Both the position numbers and the translations under genes were made by a program. Below the pieces are notes generated by a model. The model ran no database searches, was not told where the DNA came from, and saw nothing but the letters and a program-made list of their open reading frames with translations. DNA of 64,000 bases from Salvia splendens (lineage: Eukaryota; Streptophyta; Magnoliopsida; Lamiales; Lamiaceae): assembly GCF_004379255.2 (NCBI RefSeq), contig NC_056038.1:30988061-31052060 (forward strand), written 5' to 3'. Below, in pieces: positions 11,937 through 24,482 of this stretch; within the stretch, counting starts at the first letter, position 1; each line of letters starts with the position of its first letter.

Positions 11937-12554
11937 TTACTATATAATAATTGTGAGTTTTATGGAAATTGTAAAGATAAAAATGCCAAGAACAATTTTA
12001 TTGTATTGGAATCAAACTAAATGTATAAAACAAAATAAACAATGCTAAATGTGTATCAACCGGACAATATGTGGTGCTCTCAGGTGATGCTCACAAGATA
12101 TATATCATTATCATTTTTCTCTCTCTATATAGTATAATTTATTCGCTCTCGAAATGTTACATTCCTCTTAATGAAAAAAAATAAACCATGACAAGGATAA
12201 GTTAGGTACATGTGAGGGGGGCCAGTTTTGGGTCGTTGGTTTTGTAAGAAGATTTGACATGTTAATAAACGTAGATCACTTGTTCTTGTGGTGTTTTATT
12301 TGCATTGTGGTTCACGATATCTCGTGATTATGGATTGGTTTGGGTCCTCTCCAATAAATACTTTTCACTACTTTCAACAACCATTTCTAACAACTGTCCT
12401 TGTATATATGGCCACCTTTGAAAATGAAATAGCAATCAACTGAATTTTGGATACCATGTCTTCAATTAGTATATTGAAGTTTGAAAAGAAAATAGAGAAA
12501 TAACTTTGATATTTCTAGGATAATAATTGAGATTGTCCAAATACCCTAATATAT

Positions 12555-12767
12555 GCTCCATCCATCTCATATTACGAGTTTCAATTGAGTCCAACATAAG
12601 TTTTAAAGGAAATTTAGAGAAAAAAGATTGTGAAAATGTAGGTTTCATTTTTATAGGGTCCATGTTTATTATAAACTGTGAGTGAAATAAGATTAGACGT
12701 GAAATATAAGACCTATTGCCATATATGATGAAAGTAAATTGAAACTTCTGATGTTGGACGAACTAAT
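12555..12767. mobile_element. Stowaway-like MITE, degenerate
   Basis: The left end CTCCATCCATCTCATATTACGAGTTTC is mirrored at the right by GAAACTTCTGATGTTGGACGAACTA. About 210 bp, AT-rich, non-coding. Confidence 0.4.
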
Positions 12768-12802
12768 AACCAGGACCGTAATGTGGGACAGAGGGGTAAC
12801 AT

Positions 12803-12860
12803 ACGAAGAAAATCTAATTAAGTATAAAAAAACGAAGAAAATCTAATTAAGTATACAAAA
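12803..12860. repeat. 29-bp tandem duplication
   Basis: ACGAAGAAAATCTAATTAAG plus nine more bases is repeated at 12803-12831 and 12832-12860 with one or two differences. Confidence 0.8.
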
Positions 12861-12988
12861 ATGTGTGAAGGAATACAAATGTGCCAACAGTTTATGGAAT
12901 ATACCATGCACATAGGTTAGAGAATCGACCATATATAAGACAAACCATATTTTCACTCCAATAAAAAAGTTCTACCGAGTATAAAATT

Positions 12989-13219
12989 GTATTCCCTCCG
13001 TCCCTAAAACATCTCCATAAAAAGTTGGTTCGGTATGAATTTTAATATATAATTGATAAAGTAAGAGAGAAATAAAAGATAGTGTTAGTGGAGAATGGAC
13101 TCCACATAATTAATAATGTAATGTAGTATATATTGTAAATAATATTATGTGTAAGGGTAATGTGTTGTTTAACTATTCTAAAATTAAAAAGTTCATGCTT
13201 TTTCGAAACACATAGAGTA
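12989..13219. mobile_element. Stowaway-like MITE
   Basis: It begins TA-TTCCCTCCGTCCCTAAAACATC and ends CGAAACACATAGAGTA, the CTCCCTCCGT-type terminus of plant Stowaway elements with TA target sites. About 230 bp and non-coding. Confidence 0.5.
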
Positions 13220-13234
13220 TAACTTTTTCCAAAA

Positions 13235-13342
13235 AGATTAGTACACCTTTTTAATTTATTTAATTTTCAAAGAAGAAAAATATAATTTAGATTAGTACAC
13301 CTTTTTAATTTATTTAATTTTCAAAGAAGAAAAATATAATTT
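13235..13342. repeat. 54-bp tandem duplication, related to 17940-18000
   Basis: AGATTAGTACACCTTTTTAA followed by TTTATTTAATTTTCAAAGAAG occurs at 13235-13288 and again at 13289-13342. A diverged copy of the same sequence and its downstream flank (TTTGTGCAAGTGCTT) lies near 17950-18000. Confidence 0.85.
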
Positions 13343-13613
13343 GTGCAAGTGCTTATACAGTTATACTTGTGAAATCAAACCAATATTTACAAGTACTCCA
13401 TAAACCAATATATATAATCAGTTATTTTCGATAGTGATTTACAGATTTTTCTACGAAAAAGTACGACGTGTAAGGTCAATGAGCACATCATCCGCGTCAC
13501 TGTAAATACATGCAAGATGTGACTTGTATGACCCCAAAACGAGTATTACGTTATCATGGGGATTATCAAATAGGTGTACTACTTATATACTCCTTTAAAT
13601 TAAATTATTATAA

Positions 13614-14500
13614 GGCCCCTCGCAACGCGTCTCGCGGGTGGCTCGTATCTCGTCCCGCCGAGACGAGACGGGGGCGAGACGCATTGCAGCGCCCCGTCTC
13701 GTCTCGGTCACGCCGAGACGCCCGTCCCACCGAGACACCTCGCGGACTGTCTCGCCACGCGCTTGCGAGACGTGGCGCGCTCCGGCGCCATGCGTGACGC
13801 CCACTCGTCTAGTGGGGGCGGTTCAGGCAGCGCCGCACAAGAGGCTGCCTCGCAGGAGGTTGAGGGCACGACAGACGATGTCGGGGTGGTCCGTGTGCGC
13901 AGTCGGCCGCAAGGGACCCAGGCGGCGAAGGCGGCAAGAGGGAGGAAGGGCCGAGGCGAATAAAGCCAGGCGGGCTCGGGCTCGGGCTCGAACACCCTAT
14001 TGTCGATGTACTTGACCGCCACGATGGCGGACACTTCCAGCATGACGCATCCACAATACCAAGCCCATCTTGCCGGAATTGAGTATATGGAAAGACAAAT
14101 TGGTATTCCGCCTCCAGGTAGCTTGAGTTCACCGCCACCGCCTTCGGGAGATGATTCGCCGGCGTAGTAGTTTTTTTTATTTCTATAAAATTGTATTTTA
14201 AATTATATTTTTTTATTTATTTTGCCACGAATTTAATTATGTATTTTTTTAGGATTTTAAGTTGTATTTTTATTTTATTTAATGAAGTGTGTTTTTTATT
14301 AATTGAATTTGTTGAAAAAAAATAAAAAATGAAATTGAATGAATAGTAAGTTAAGAGATGGTTAAGAGACGGATAAGAGATGGAGGGTTGCAGGTTCTGT
14401 CTCTTAGTTAAGAGATGGAGTGAAAAGTACAGTGGGGCCCATGAATAGTTAAGGGATGAGACGGTTAAGATACGGATAAGAGACAGCGTTGCGGATGGCC
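13614..14500 (+). mobile_element. Non-autonomous PIF/Harbinger element with TAA target duplication
   Basis: The left end GGCCCCTCGCAACGCGTCTC and the complement of the right end (GGCCATCCGCAACGCTGTCTC) are matching terminal inverted repeats. TAA flanks both sides (13611-13613, 14501-14503). The GC-rich left third resembles the left end at 3573. Inside is only the C-terminal part of an ORF1-type gene, so this is an internal deletion derivative of an autonomous element. Confidence 0.85.
13814..14167 (+). pseudogene. PIF/Harbinger ORF1, C-terminal remnant
   Basis: Frames in this stretch encode the tail of an ORF1 protein. An Ala/Arg/Lys-rich segment with RPQGTQAAKAARGRKGRGE ends in a stop near 13961. 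In another frame ADTSSMTHPQYQAHLAGIEY and a Pro-rich end follow, finishing at the TAG at 14165-14167. The DNA-binding core is missing, so at least one frameshift and a large deletion have occurred. It complements the ORF1 at 4013-4725, which keeps the core but lacks this tail. Confidence 0.6.
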
Positions 14501-14531
14501 TAAGTCCTTCATATCCAATTTAGTTGACTTG

Positions 14532-14786
14532 TACTCCCTTCTTCTACCATTAGGAGTTTCATTTATTGGCGGCACGAATTTTAAGAAATGTTATGAAAAG
14601 TGTGTGAAAAAAAGTTAGTGGAATATGAATTCCACTTACATATATTAGTTTTAAATAAAATGTAAATTGAATGAGTTAGTCAAATGTGAGACTCTATTAC
14701 CATTTATGGTAAAAGGGAACCGGACTCCTATTCGCGAACGGACTAAAATAGAAAAACGAGACTCCTATTCACGGACAAATGGAGTA
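14532..14786. mobile_element. Stowaway-like MITE
   Basis: The ends are TA-CTCCCTTCTTCTACCATTAG and ...CGGACAAATGGAG-TA. Inside, GGACTCCTATTCGCGAACGGAC and GACTCCTATTCACGGAC form a repeated right end, which suggests a terminal duplication. About 255 bp, no coding. Confidence 0.6.
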
Positions 14787-14928
14787 TTCAATTTCGAATT
14801 ATTTTAAATTATTGAGTCATTTATTACTTTCATAAATAATTATTTTCTCTCTTATTTATTTTGCCATTTGGAATATTAGATAAATAAACATATAACTATT
14901 TATGGGTCATGTTAAAAGGCATATACTA

Positions 14929-15535
14929 TCCAATCCACAACTAAAACCAATACTACACCATTAGATCTTAAACTGAGTGGATGAGATTAAAGTTCACGGA
15001 TTTCAATAAATAGTAGATAAAACATCAATAAAATGGTAAAATAGTCAATCTGTTATAAAATAAAAAAAATCACGGTTTTTTTATATCAACATAGTGACAT
15101 GAGAATCTCAACACAAGTACTAGAAAATATCAACACAGTTTTATTGATATTGTACATGCATTATATTGAGATTGTTTGATGCATTTATTGATATAAAATC
15201 TGAATATCAACATATATGAAAATTGAAATAAAAATTATAAAATTTCATCATCCGATCATCGTCGGAACATAATTCTTATGAAATTACCTTTAATTTGATA
15301 TATTTTTAACGAAAAAATAATTTAAATCGAGAGAGTTACGTAAATTTAAATTTTTAAGATGATTTTGAGAGGAGAAAAAGTGATTAATTTTAACTACCAT
15401 AATAAGAATTGACATTAATACCCTTTAAGTTCATTTAAGTAATTTCTTAATTTAAAATATAATCCACTTGTCATTATTTCAACCACTAGATCTCTTAATC
15501 TAATAGCTAAAATTTGGTCTTAGTTTGTGATTGGT
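14929..15535. mobile_element. MITE-like element with long inverted ends
   Basis: The left CCAATCCACAACTAAAACCAAT...ATTAGATC matches the complement of the right CCAATCACAAACTAAGACCAAA...ATTAGAT. The interior is AT-rich and contains repeated ATATCAACA words. The superfamily is not determined. Confidence 0.45.
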
Positions 15536-15828
15536 AATTAGTTAGCAATTGATAATCATCTTAGTATTATATATTTACATTTGGTATATTAATTTATATT
15601 TAAGCTGAAATCGAAAACGTATAAAAATATCCCTAGGAAAACTCAATTAAAATAGGAGATGTGAAAGTTTGAGCACAATAAGATAATTTGAATTGGTTAT
15701 CATGATTGATTTATTAATGTACATTATTTAGCTCATCTATTTGGTGGGTTTATTTAACACATCAAAACATGAAAAATAAGGTGGACTGGAAAAATAATAT
15801 CGTCAGGGATGTATTCATATCAATAACT

Positions 15829-16061
15829 GAAATTCTATCGAAAATCCAAGCAAATCTCATCCATTGGATCTTGTGATATAACCGTTAGATTAATGTCACG
15901 TGTCATCTAATAATATAGATTGTGTTGTCTAATAATGTAGCTCGGCTAATAATGTAACGCTTTCAGTGTAATAATGTAGCTCGGATATTATTATCACAAC
16001 CATTCAATCTAAAGATCCAAGTACTGAGATTTATTTTGATTTTTGACAGAATTTTACTTAT
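15829..16061. mobile_element. MITE-like inverted repeat element
   Basis: TGAAATTCTATCGAAAATCC...AAATCTCATCCATTGGATCTTG is mirrored at the right by the complement of AGATCCAAGTACTGAGATTT...TTTTTGACAGAATTTTACTT. TAATAATGTAGCTCGG is repeated internally. Non-coding, about 230 bp. Confidence 0.45.
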
Positions 16062-17929
16062 GGACCATAGTGCAACCTGTAAGTGATAATTAAACTTGCG
16101 TACTAAACAAGTAGAACTAGGATAAATATCAATATCCAACTAAAACATAGCTATCCAAGTAAAACAAGATGTTTTAAATATTTTTCCACTTATAAATTAT
16201 TTGGATATTATTTAAAACAGTATAGCCCTTCTGAAACTAATATTGAAGACTAAATCGTTAGAGCTGAATGATATAGAGGGGGCTGAACAGATTTTGAGAA
16301 TAGAAAATTTGCAGAAGATTTGAAAGTAAAAAAATGGTTGCCTAGTGAATATTTTCTCCATTCTTTGGGAAGACAGAAGACCTATTTACAAAAGTTAAAT
16401 ATAATAAATTTTGTGATACTCTTAACTTTAACGCATCAAATCAGATAAGGGCCATTTTGAGTTCCAATTGATTTTTTGTTATAAAACAAAATTGATTATG
16501 AGATTTATTTAATTTATACAGTAATTCTTAGCAATGAAAACTTCCTTAATCCTTTAGCTAAGTTGCATAAATTGAGTAGAAATTACAATATATTCCAAAT
16601 ATAGTTAAATTGTAGTATTAGTAGTAGTAGTATATGAAAAAGATTTCTTTTGCATTTCAAGTTCTTTCCACATATTCCATCCAAATTTAACTACTCCATT
16701 GGTTCTTTGCGGCTTTACTCACTAAGTTCAATTTTACATTTTCTTTTCATTTGATTGGCATGTGTTAATTTTATATAAATTATTTTATGTATTTTTGGAA
16801 TTTTATGATGTTATAGCCCAGTGTATGTAATTTTTTATGATATATTTTTTCATACATATGTATGTATAGATTCCGTCCCATTTTAAGTGAAGCATTTTCT
16901 ATTCGGTACGAGGTTTTATGCATTTTTTATGAGTTATATGGAGAGAGAATAAAGTAGAGATAGACTGAGACATCTCAAAAAGGAAATTGTGTCATTCAAA
17001 ATTAGACGAAGAAAGTATATGGTTAAGCCCCTACCACTGATAGTTTATGCGTCCGCCACTGCTACCAACGGACCCTAAAGAAGAGTGACAAACAATCGTA
17101 ATTTGACTAATCATCCAATTTAATGGAACAAAAGACATTTCAAAAGATACGATAATCTTAATTGGCCTGCAGTTTGAATCAAAGTATATAATCTTGAATG
17201 AGATAGATACATTGAGTAGGTTAAGAATTAAGAGTGTTGAAGGATTACAGCAGCATAAATAAAATTGTCTCCTGCTTCAATTTTTATACTTTATAATGAT
17301 CATATCATTTTTTGAATATGGAACTATAATCTTATTCATTGTGTGTACAATACTTAATTCACATGTCCATATCCATTCGAGAACAAAAACACCAACTCCT
17401 CTTCAAGTTCAATTCCACCATTTCCAATTTTCCAGGGGCACATGAACTCTTGCTTAATTTTATACTATTAAGAAATTTAATAAATAAAATCTATAAGTTC
17501 AATTAATTTACTATAACTATAACTATAATTTATGCACTAATTCTTGAAAATTGATAATTTATCTTTATTTTTTCAAGTAAAAAATTAATATCATCAATAT
17601 ATACGTTTGAAATTGATTTCATCTTCCAATGTTAACATTAATCTTTCAAAATATACGTGTTCTGTTTAATTATATATAGAAACAAAAGCAAATACACAAA
17701 TTGCGTACCGTGAAACTCGTAAAATTAATTCCACGTTGAATATAATTTTTTGGTTTTATTTATTAGATTAACAAAATTATAACAAAAATTAGTCCACGGT
17801 CCTGGAAAGGGTTGGCGTAAATTGAGAAGTTGATTTGAAGGTGTTATTTTAATAAAATAAACATTCTAGGTAATGACTAATGAGACAAACAAATGAAAAC
17901 GTTCTGTAAAATATAATATTTGCTTAAAA
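16062..17929. other. AT-rich intergenic DNA, no gene seen
   Basis: No coding frame with recognisable content. A possible degenerate Stowaway-like end (TTCCGTCCCATTTTAAGTG, about 16870) pairs weakly with AGACGAAGAAAGTA near 17007. Confidence 0.4.
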
Positions 17930-18420
17930 AAAGAATCTTGCACATTTTTTTTAATTTATTTAATTTTCAAAGAAGAACAATATAATTTGTGCAAGTGCTT
18001 GTATTTAAGAAGTCAATCCAATAATTAATTAATGTGAATCCTTATATAATCGGTTCATTTCAATATTTCCACGAACGTTAAGGTCAATCAATATATCTTC
18101 ACGCATCTATAAATTCATTTATGATGTGATATGTTTGACTCGAAATGTAGAATTTTCCAAGACAGTAGGATGATATTTTTTCAAACCCACCCAAAACAAG
18201 TAACTATAGAACCATGCAGGATGCGATTTGTGTGGCTCAAAATGCAGATTTATCACGCGGATATTCAATTAAAAACATTTACTAGTGCATCACATGTTGC
18301 AGCTAGGGCTGGAAAAAAAAGCCGAAATACTTGTATACTGTCCTTATCGTGCCTAAAAACTACTGAAAATATTAAATTTGTTCATACTATAATTTTCGAT
18401 ACGGTATGATATTTTATCAA
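17930..18420. repeat. Diverged copy of the 13235-13550 region
   Basis: 17945-18150 follows the same order of words as 13235-13540: TTTAATTTATTTAATTTTCAAAGAAGA, TTTGTGCAAGTGCTT, TAAGGTCAAT, a TATAAAT/GTAAATAC stretch, and GATGTGA(C/T)TTGTATGACC-like sequence. A third weak copy of the last part is near 18214. The relation suggests an old segmental duplication spaced about 4.7 kb. No coding function is apparent. Confidence 0.5.
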
Positions 18421-19843
18421 AACATTTCTCAAAAACTTAATATGAAATAAATGTATAAATTGTCCCTTGAGTTTGCCTTTGGGACTTGGGTGTTCTAGTT
18501 AATTTCAAAGAGAATGAGCATTTGGGAATTTGTAAAGGCCTTTCACTCATATTGGGCCTATAAACCATCAGTGTCACTATTATAGGGCCAAGCCCGCATT
18601 TAAAAAATGGTAACCACGGCACGTTTAATGGACTTTTGTTCGTATATCAGTGTTATTGTTTATCGTGTGCATAAAATACATACTACTATTCACTGATTCA
18701 ATATGCAGATAAATCCATAGTGATGTATGCAATATTTTATAATTTGGGAATAGAAATTCACAGAAATTGCAATCTATCTTGAAAATGTTTTTTCTCATAA
18801 AATTGGAGTCCGTTGGTATGTGGATGCTTGTTATAAGTTACTACTACTACTACTACTACTACTATCTTTTTTTCTATAAAAAATTAGGACTTTTTATAAA
18901 GAAAGGGTTTAGATCAAATTATTATCAAAATGCATATCATTTTGTATTCCAAATCAAAACGAATTATTTTATTATATCCAAGCAAATATAATATATGTAA
19001 TTAAAACTAGGGGTGTGAATCAAGCCAATGCCACAGATTTTGGGCCAGCCTTCTCAAATTCATGTTAATCTAGCTAGCGTAGGCTAATTAGAATAAAATT
19101 TATTGGATTAGAAATTATAACTCTAACACTAAACATGAGGTTTCAAACTAACCCAACATACTAACCGAGCTGCATTAAGATTCCTACTTAAGCTACTATA
19201 AGAGTATTATCAGAATAAAAGTAAACCTTTGTGTTCAAACTATTAAATTCATAACTTTGATAATTGCCCAAGAGTGAAGCCTAATGTCTAGGCCCAATTA
19301 CAACGGGTCAACTCTTCCTCCATTACGATTTACGTATACGCAACAAATAGTTTAGTAAAGGAATGGGCAACGCCACCCTTTACCCACATCCCCCTCACAA
19401 AAGTGGGCTAAATTCTAATTTAATTAGCATCATAACAATACGCTATCTTCACTAATTATGCCAATATTCGATAAGCTTTTCCATTTCGGTCACGAGTAAT
19501 TACATTAATCCAGCTAAACCACGTTTCGGTGAATAGTGAATACCATAAACAATTTGTATGGATGATTTAATTTAGAAACATTGGTAAACATCACGCAAAT
19601 TAATTGGATGCCTTCAATTTGCAATTAAAGTGATATCACAAAATCTCACGGGTAACAATTTCATCACAAATATATCATCTCCACTCACACATGCATGTAG
19701 CTAGAGAATGAATTTGATTCAAATTCAATGTTTCTAAAATATCAAGAGGAACAATAAATATATAGCAATATAGTAACATGCCCAAAAAATGCTCACATAT
19801 ACATAAGTGTACTAACGTTACCGGAAATGAACATTGATTCGAT
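18421..19843. other. Intergenic DNA downstream of the NAC gene
   Basis: AT-rich with no gene seen. A (CTA) microsatellite occupies 18841-18864. Confidence 0.45.
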
Positions 19844-20904
19844 TTATTGAAATCGTGAAGGGGGGAGTTGATATGATTGCTGCAATGCGGCATCATCCTC
19901 ATCGACGGAACTTTGGTGGAATATTGTTTGTGGGTATTGCTGATTCAGCAGTGAAATATATGAAATATTTCGTTGATCACTCGAGCTGCTGCTAGGGTTG
20001 TTCAAGGTGTCGTCGTGCACTTGCCACTCCTTCGCCGGAAACATCGGCATCGGGTTTCCATGGAAGAAATTCGAAAAATCAGAGGGTTTTTCCTGGACTG
20101 GTATAGGTGAGTACAGCAGGCCGTCTTCCGCAGACGAAGCCGGGCCGTTCTTCTTAAAAATCCGGCATAAAACCCAATCATCCAGCTACATGTCACATAA
20201 ATTTAATTCATGACTTTATTATAATTAGTACTCATGTCACATAAATTTAATTCGTGACTTTATTATAGTTAGTAATTATATACAGGGTGAATGAATAGTT
20301 TACCCACCCGCGAAGAAGATTTTTTAGAGAGATTTATTCCTGGCGGTTTAGTGGCGGTGGAATTATCTCCGACGAGGCGGTATTCGTGCATGATCCAATT
20401 AGTTTTGACGCCCTTGGGCGGTTTGCCGCCGTAGAAAACCAAGGCTTTCTTCACGCCGATCTTCTGAGTGCCGTTATCGGTGAGGATCGGCTTGTCAGTG
20501 CCGGTGGCTTTCCAGTATCCCGACGTGGCCGCGCGATTTGGACGCTCGCCGTTGGGGTACTTTCTCTCTCTAGGGCTGAAGAAGTACCATTCCTGATCAC
20601 CGAAACTTGCTTTACCTGAAATAGAAATTGTGTATTTGGATTTGATTTGGTATGGATTAAATTGTGTGTTGAACAGTTCGGATTCTGTTACGAAATCGAT
20701 GATTAGGGAGGGGTTGTTACTTGGGAGTTCCCAGGGGTCATATTTGTAGAGATCAACCTCGGCGATGATCGCAGCCGGGAGAGGGGCGTCGGCGGCCTTC
20801 TTCTTGAGATAGTAAACCAGGAGCTCTTCGTCGGTGGGGTGGAAGCGGAAGCCCGGTGGCATCTGCGGGTGGTGGTTGCCGCCGCTGGAGCTGGTGCCTT
20901 CCAT
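19844..20904 (-). CDS. NAC-domain transcription factor, NAC018/025/056 (NARS/NAM)-like
   Basis: A plant-specific DNA-binding transcription factor expected in the nucleus. Three exons with GT-AG borders: 20721-20904, 20308-20615 and 19844-20185, giving 277 residues to a TAA at 19844-19846. The ATG at 20904 directly precedes a short Gly/His-rich leader and the NAC subdomains in order: [18 protein letters not shown] block at residues 16-29, [20 protein letters not shown] across the first splice, [37 protein letters not shown], and [13 protein letters not shown] at about 164-177. The C-terminal 100 residues are the variable regulatory part, rich in Ser, Gln and Asp. The [15 protein letters not shown] block is what I recall from Arabidopsis NAC018/025/056, linked to embryo, fruit or senescence roles; the subgroup call is inference. 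Both introns are short, and the second is largely a tandem repeat. Confidence 0.93.
20189..20275. repeat. 44-bp tandem duplication in NAC intron 2
   Basis: CATGTCACATAAATTTAATT plus 24 bases is repeated at 20189-20232 and 20233-20275 with two or three differences. It makes up most of intron 2 (20186-20307) and starts 3 bp from the splice acceptor. Confidence 0.85.
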
Positions 20905-21029
20905 GGATCGTAGAATAAATTCAATTTTTGAGGGGAAATGGTTAATTTAAGTGTGAGAGGGAACCTGGGAGCGGGATTGGGTGGAGCTAAGGTGCAGATG
21001 CTTGGTGTAGATTGACCACTGAGGATTTG

Positions 21030-21037
21030 ACACGTGT
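21030..21037. promoter_or_regulatory. G-box/ABRE-type element upstream of the NAC gene
   Basis: ACACGTGT, a palindromic ACGT-core site bound by bZIP or bHLH factors, lies about 126 bp upstream of the NAC start codon. Abscisic acid or light control is plausible, but only inferred from the motif. Confidence 0.4.
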
Positions 21038-21237
21038 AGGTGGGGGACCACATCAACTGAGTAAAATCTGTGGACATTTGATTCTTATTTCGGCGGTTAT
21101 ACAAGTGGTGCGGTGGCGGAGGCGGAGGCGTTGGCCGCGCCGCAATACTGCCGCGGTAGGAATGTTGTGGCGGTTTCATGTCTACATCTATGACGATAAT
21201 TTCATTCCAAACTAAGCAAATTTCTTTACACTAATTA

Positions 21238-22335
21238 GTATTATTATTATTATTATTAAATTAATTTGTTTGAGTAGGTGTCATCTTTACTTAATTTTTT
21301 CTATTTCTATTGGAATGCCATCTTTAAAAATTAATGAAACGTGGTTAAAAAATACGGGAACTTGACCATCATGACAAACTATTGAATACGATACAAATAT
21401 TGATATGTAGATACGCTGAATTCAACAAGTCGATATTATTAAATGAATGAACTTTTACATGCCGTTCATAGTAGGGATATGGGGTATATTAATATCATGT
21501 TCTATATTATTAGATGATTATCAAAGCCATGTACTCAGTAATTACAACTTCTTAACCTTTTTTTTATTTAAAAAGAAACTTTAGTGATCAATAAGAAGAA
21601 GGGGGCTACATGTATATATGGTCTACTCAAAATTAAACCATGCAAATATATACTTGCAAGAACATATTTAGGAAACATTGTTTAAAATAATTTATATTGG
21701 TGAAATATATTTATGTGTGAAAGAGATAATAGGCATTAGCCAAACAAATTGATGCTGTGTAGCTTTCGCATATGGGTTTGTTTGCTCTGATTTAGAATTG
21801 TGGTGAATGTATTTGTGCCCTAAAAAGGATATAGTCCAACATTTTCCTAATTTACTGTCCAACAAATCGCTCTTTTATGTCAAAACTGCATCTGCCATTT
21901 GCCCTAAATTCTTAATCAAATTTCTCATTTTGTGATTACTTCCTAAATGCCAGATCACACACTTATCATCTACTTACATAAATAACATGTATTCATTAAA
22001 TAGATAATTATAACTATTGCAAAACAACAAAAAAACCATAAATGTAATGCGATACAATTTTGAGTTTGCTTTCGTTTTTATTTTATAGTCAAAATGTAAA
22101 TGCAACTTTGCTTTCTAAATTATCCCACAAACGTTATGAAATTAATTTAAATTTGTTTTCGATCTCATTAATTTAATTAAAGGATTGTTTATTGCGGATT
22201 GAGATGTTGTTTTATTTAATGTGTTGGTGAAAAAAATAATAAATAAATAGAGAACGTGTTTAGGCTACTTCAAATTTCCAAATTAGGGCGATTCAGATTC
22301 CACTTTATTAATCGAAGCAATTTGATTGTTTTTCG
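21238..22335. other. Intergenic DNA, no gene seen
   Basis: It starts with a TTA/TAT microsatellite (about 21239-21258). AT-rich throughout. No coding or transposon terminus identified. Confidence 0.45.
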
Positions 22336-22910
22336 GATTCATTCGATTTAGGGTGGAACCACTGGAATGTTGTGTCTAATCTGACACGAATCTGCACGAA
22401 ATTATTGGGTTGGGGTCAAGTCTTATTGGATCCGTGTCCTTATCGGGTTAACCCATTAAGAACCCGATAATTTCGGGTTGGGTTCGGGTCGTATGCGGGT
22501 CGGATACGGGTAACCCATTAAGAAATAATATTATTATTTTTATTATTATTTAAAAATATATATATTACTTTAATTTTTTAATTTCTTATAAATTAGGTTT
22601 AAATAGTATAAAACGAATTTTAATTGTGTAAATTAGGTTAAAATTTAAGGTTTAATCGTGTAATATTAGGTTTTAATCGTGTAATATCAGGTTCGGGTTG
22701 TTATCGTATCGTGTCAACCCATATAATATCGTGTCGATAACAGGTTCGTGTCGGGTGCGGGTCGTGTTCGGATTTGAAGGTAGCAGGTCGGGTTCGTGTT
22801 CGGATTTACAGTTTCCTTAACATGTCGGGTTCAGGTTAGACCTTATTGGATTGGGTCATTATCAGGTTGACCCGATAACGACCCAATCCGCACGATTTGT
22901 CTACCCTACT
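22336..22910. repeat. Dispersed repeat rich in GGGTTCGGGTCG/GTGTCGGGTT
   Basis: Short overlapping words (CGGGTTGGGTTCGGGTCG, TCGGGTTCGTGTTCGG, ATCGTGTAATATTAGG, TAACCCATTAAGAA) recur many times. TAGGGTGGAACC at the left and the complement of the right end (TAGGGTAGACAAATCGTGCG) look like loose inverted ends. It resembles a non-autonomous DNA transposon seen widely in plants; the superfamily is uncertain. Confidence 0.5.
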
Positions 22911-24482
22911 TTTATTGATCTAAGGCAATTGGGGGAATTCTGTTAATTAATCTATATTAATGGTGGTAGAGATTTAGAGTTCGGGAATATTTTAGACTAA
23001 TGATATATAGTTTGGGCTGTATTAATTACATTAGCTGAATTTGGTAATATGGGCCACGGGCGACGGCCTATTACATGCGAAACCAATCCCACTCCTTTCT
23101 CACTCACAAAATATGAATAAACATGATGAGTTAGAGTTTGTTTTTGTGTTAAATCTTATAAACTATACACTAATTCTCTCAGATGCTAAATAAATGTCAA
23201 AATATTGTTATTGTAATGAATCTTTTCAATGTAGCAAAATCATATTTGCAAATAATGAGAAAAATGTTAGAACGATTTTGCTCACTGAAGTTTATCAATT
23301 ATATAGTGTATGATATGGATGTTGAAGGTTTGAGATGGGCTGATAGGGTTCATATTTTCGTTGGAGTATTATATAAGAACTTTATTCATGTTTATCTGGT
23401 AGATTATTGGCATTTTATTAGGAGTCTTATTATGATTTATCTTTAGGATTTGATTTTGTTATGAATTTTGACTATTTAATTCCCTCGAGGGTTGAGAGGG
23501 AATGGGTCCAAACAAGTAGTACTCACCTTGTTGCGAGGTAGATGTCATACTTGTATATATAATGGCATGGAATTTTAGAAGATACTATTATTTTGTGTGT
23601 TAAATGGAGTATATTAAATAGTACTCCACTTATTGAGTCAGACTACGAATCCAAGGAGATCTGAATTGGCCTCATCTTAAGAGGCTTGTCTAAATAAATC
23701 AGAAAATTTTAATTAAAGTTTTTAAGAAATATTAATCAATAACACTATCGTGATTAATATTGAATTACCATTCCAATTCAGATTACATAATATTTAGTCA
23801 AAGTTCTGATGAAGTCAACATAGATTTCCATTTATGCATGCCATGCTTCAATTTTAACGAGTCATTTTCTATATTTGATCCAGAGAAGATACTTTCAGCA
23901 GTGAAGTTTATCCAGACTCTTCTATGTAATAGTACGAGAGACCAACTATATATTAATCGGTGACTTAGTTTCTTATATTGAAAAGAACATGTTTATTAAT
24001 GTTACTAACAAAACTATTATGTAGTGATCATTTCAGAAGAAAAAGAATATAATAGAAATGTAATGACCGAATTATATAGTACGCTAAAAAAATTTCTTGT
24101 CATCCAACATTAAAATCTTGTCTCTCTCACTTATTTGAAAGTTGTTACATCCCGTGACATGTAGTACCAAGAGTATAAGGGTTTGGAATTTTGGATCTTG
24201 GTCGCAATTGAACAATTGGTATTACAAGAAGTGAAATTTTAATACAAATGGAAATAACAAATCAATGAATCACAAATACAAAATGATTACAACTTACTGC
24301 ATTTACAGTCAACTTTATTTGCAGAAAAAATGAACAATGAACGAATGTGTTAGGAAGCCCTCCGAATAAACCTCATTAAAAAAGAGGCAATGAAGGACTC
24401 GTTGCTCCTCACAAAGAATTAAATTAAAGAATTCAAATTATTAATTTTACCAGCACCATTAATCTTTTCAAATTACCCAAGA
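22911..24482. other. Intergenic DNA, no gene seen
   Basis: AT-rich. The open frame at 23183-23446 plus has no recognisable domain and ordinary AT-rich composition, so I do not call it a gene. Confidence 0.4.

Noticed and set aside
21012..21215. Open frame upstream of the NAC gene
   Set aside because: GC-rich leader region of the NAC gene; no domain and no family match that I can recall.
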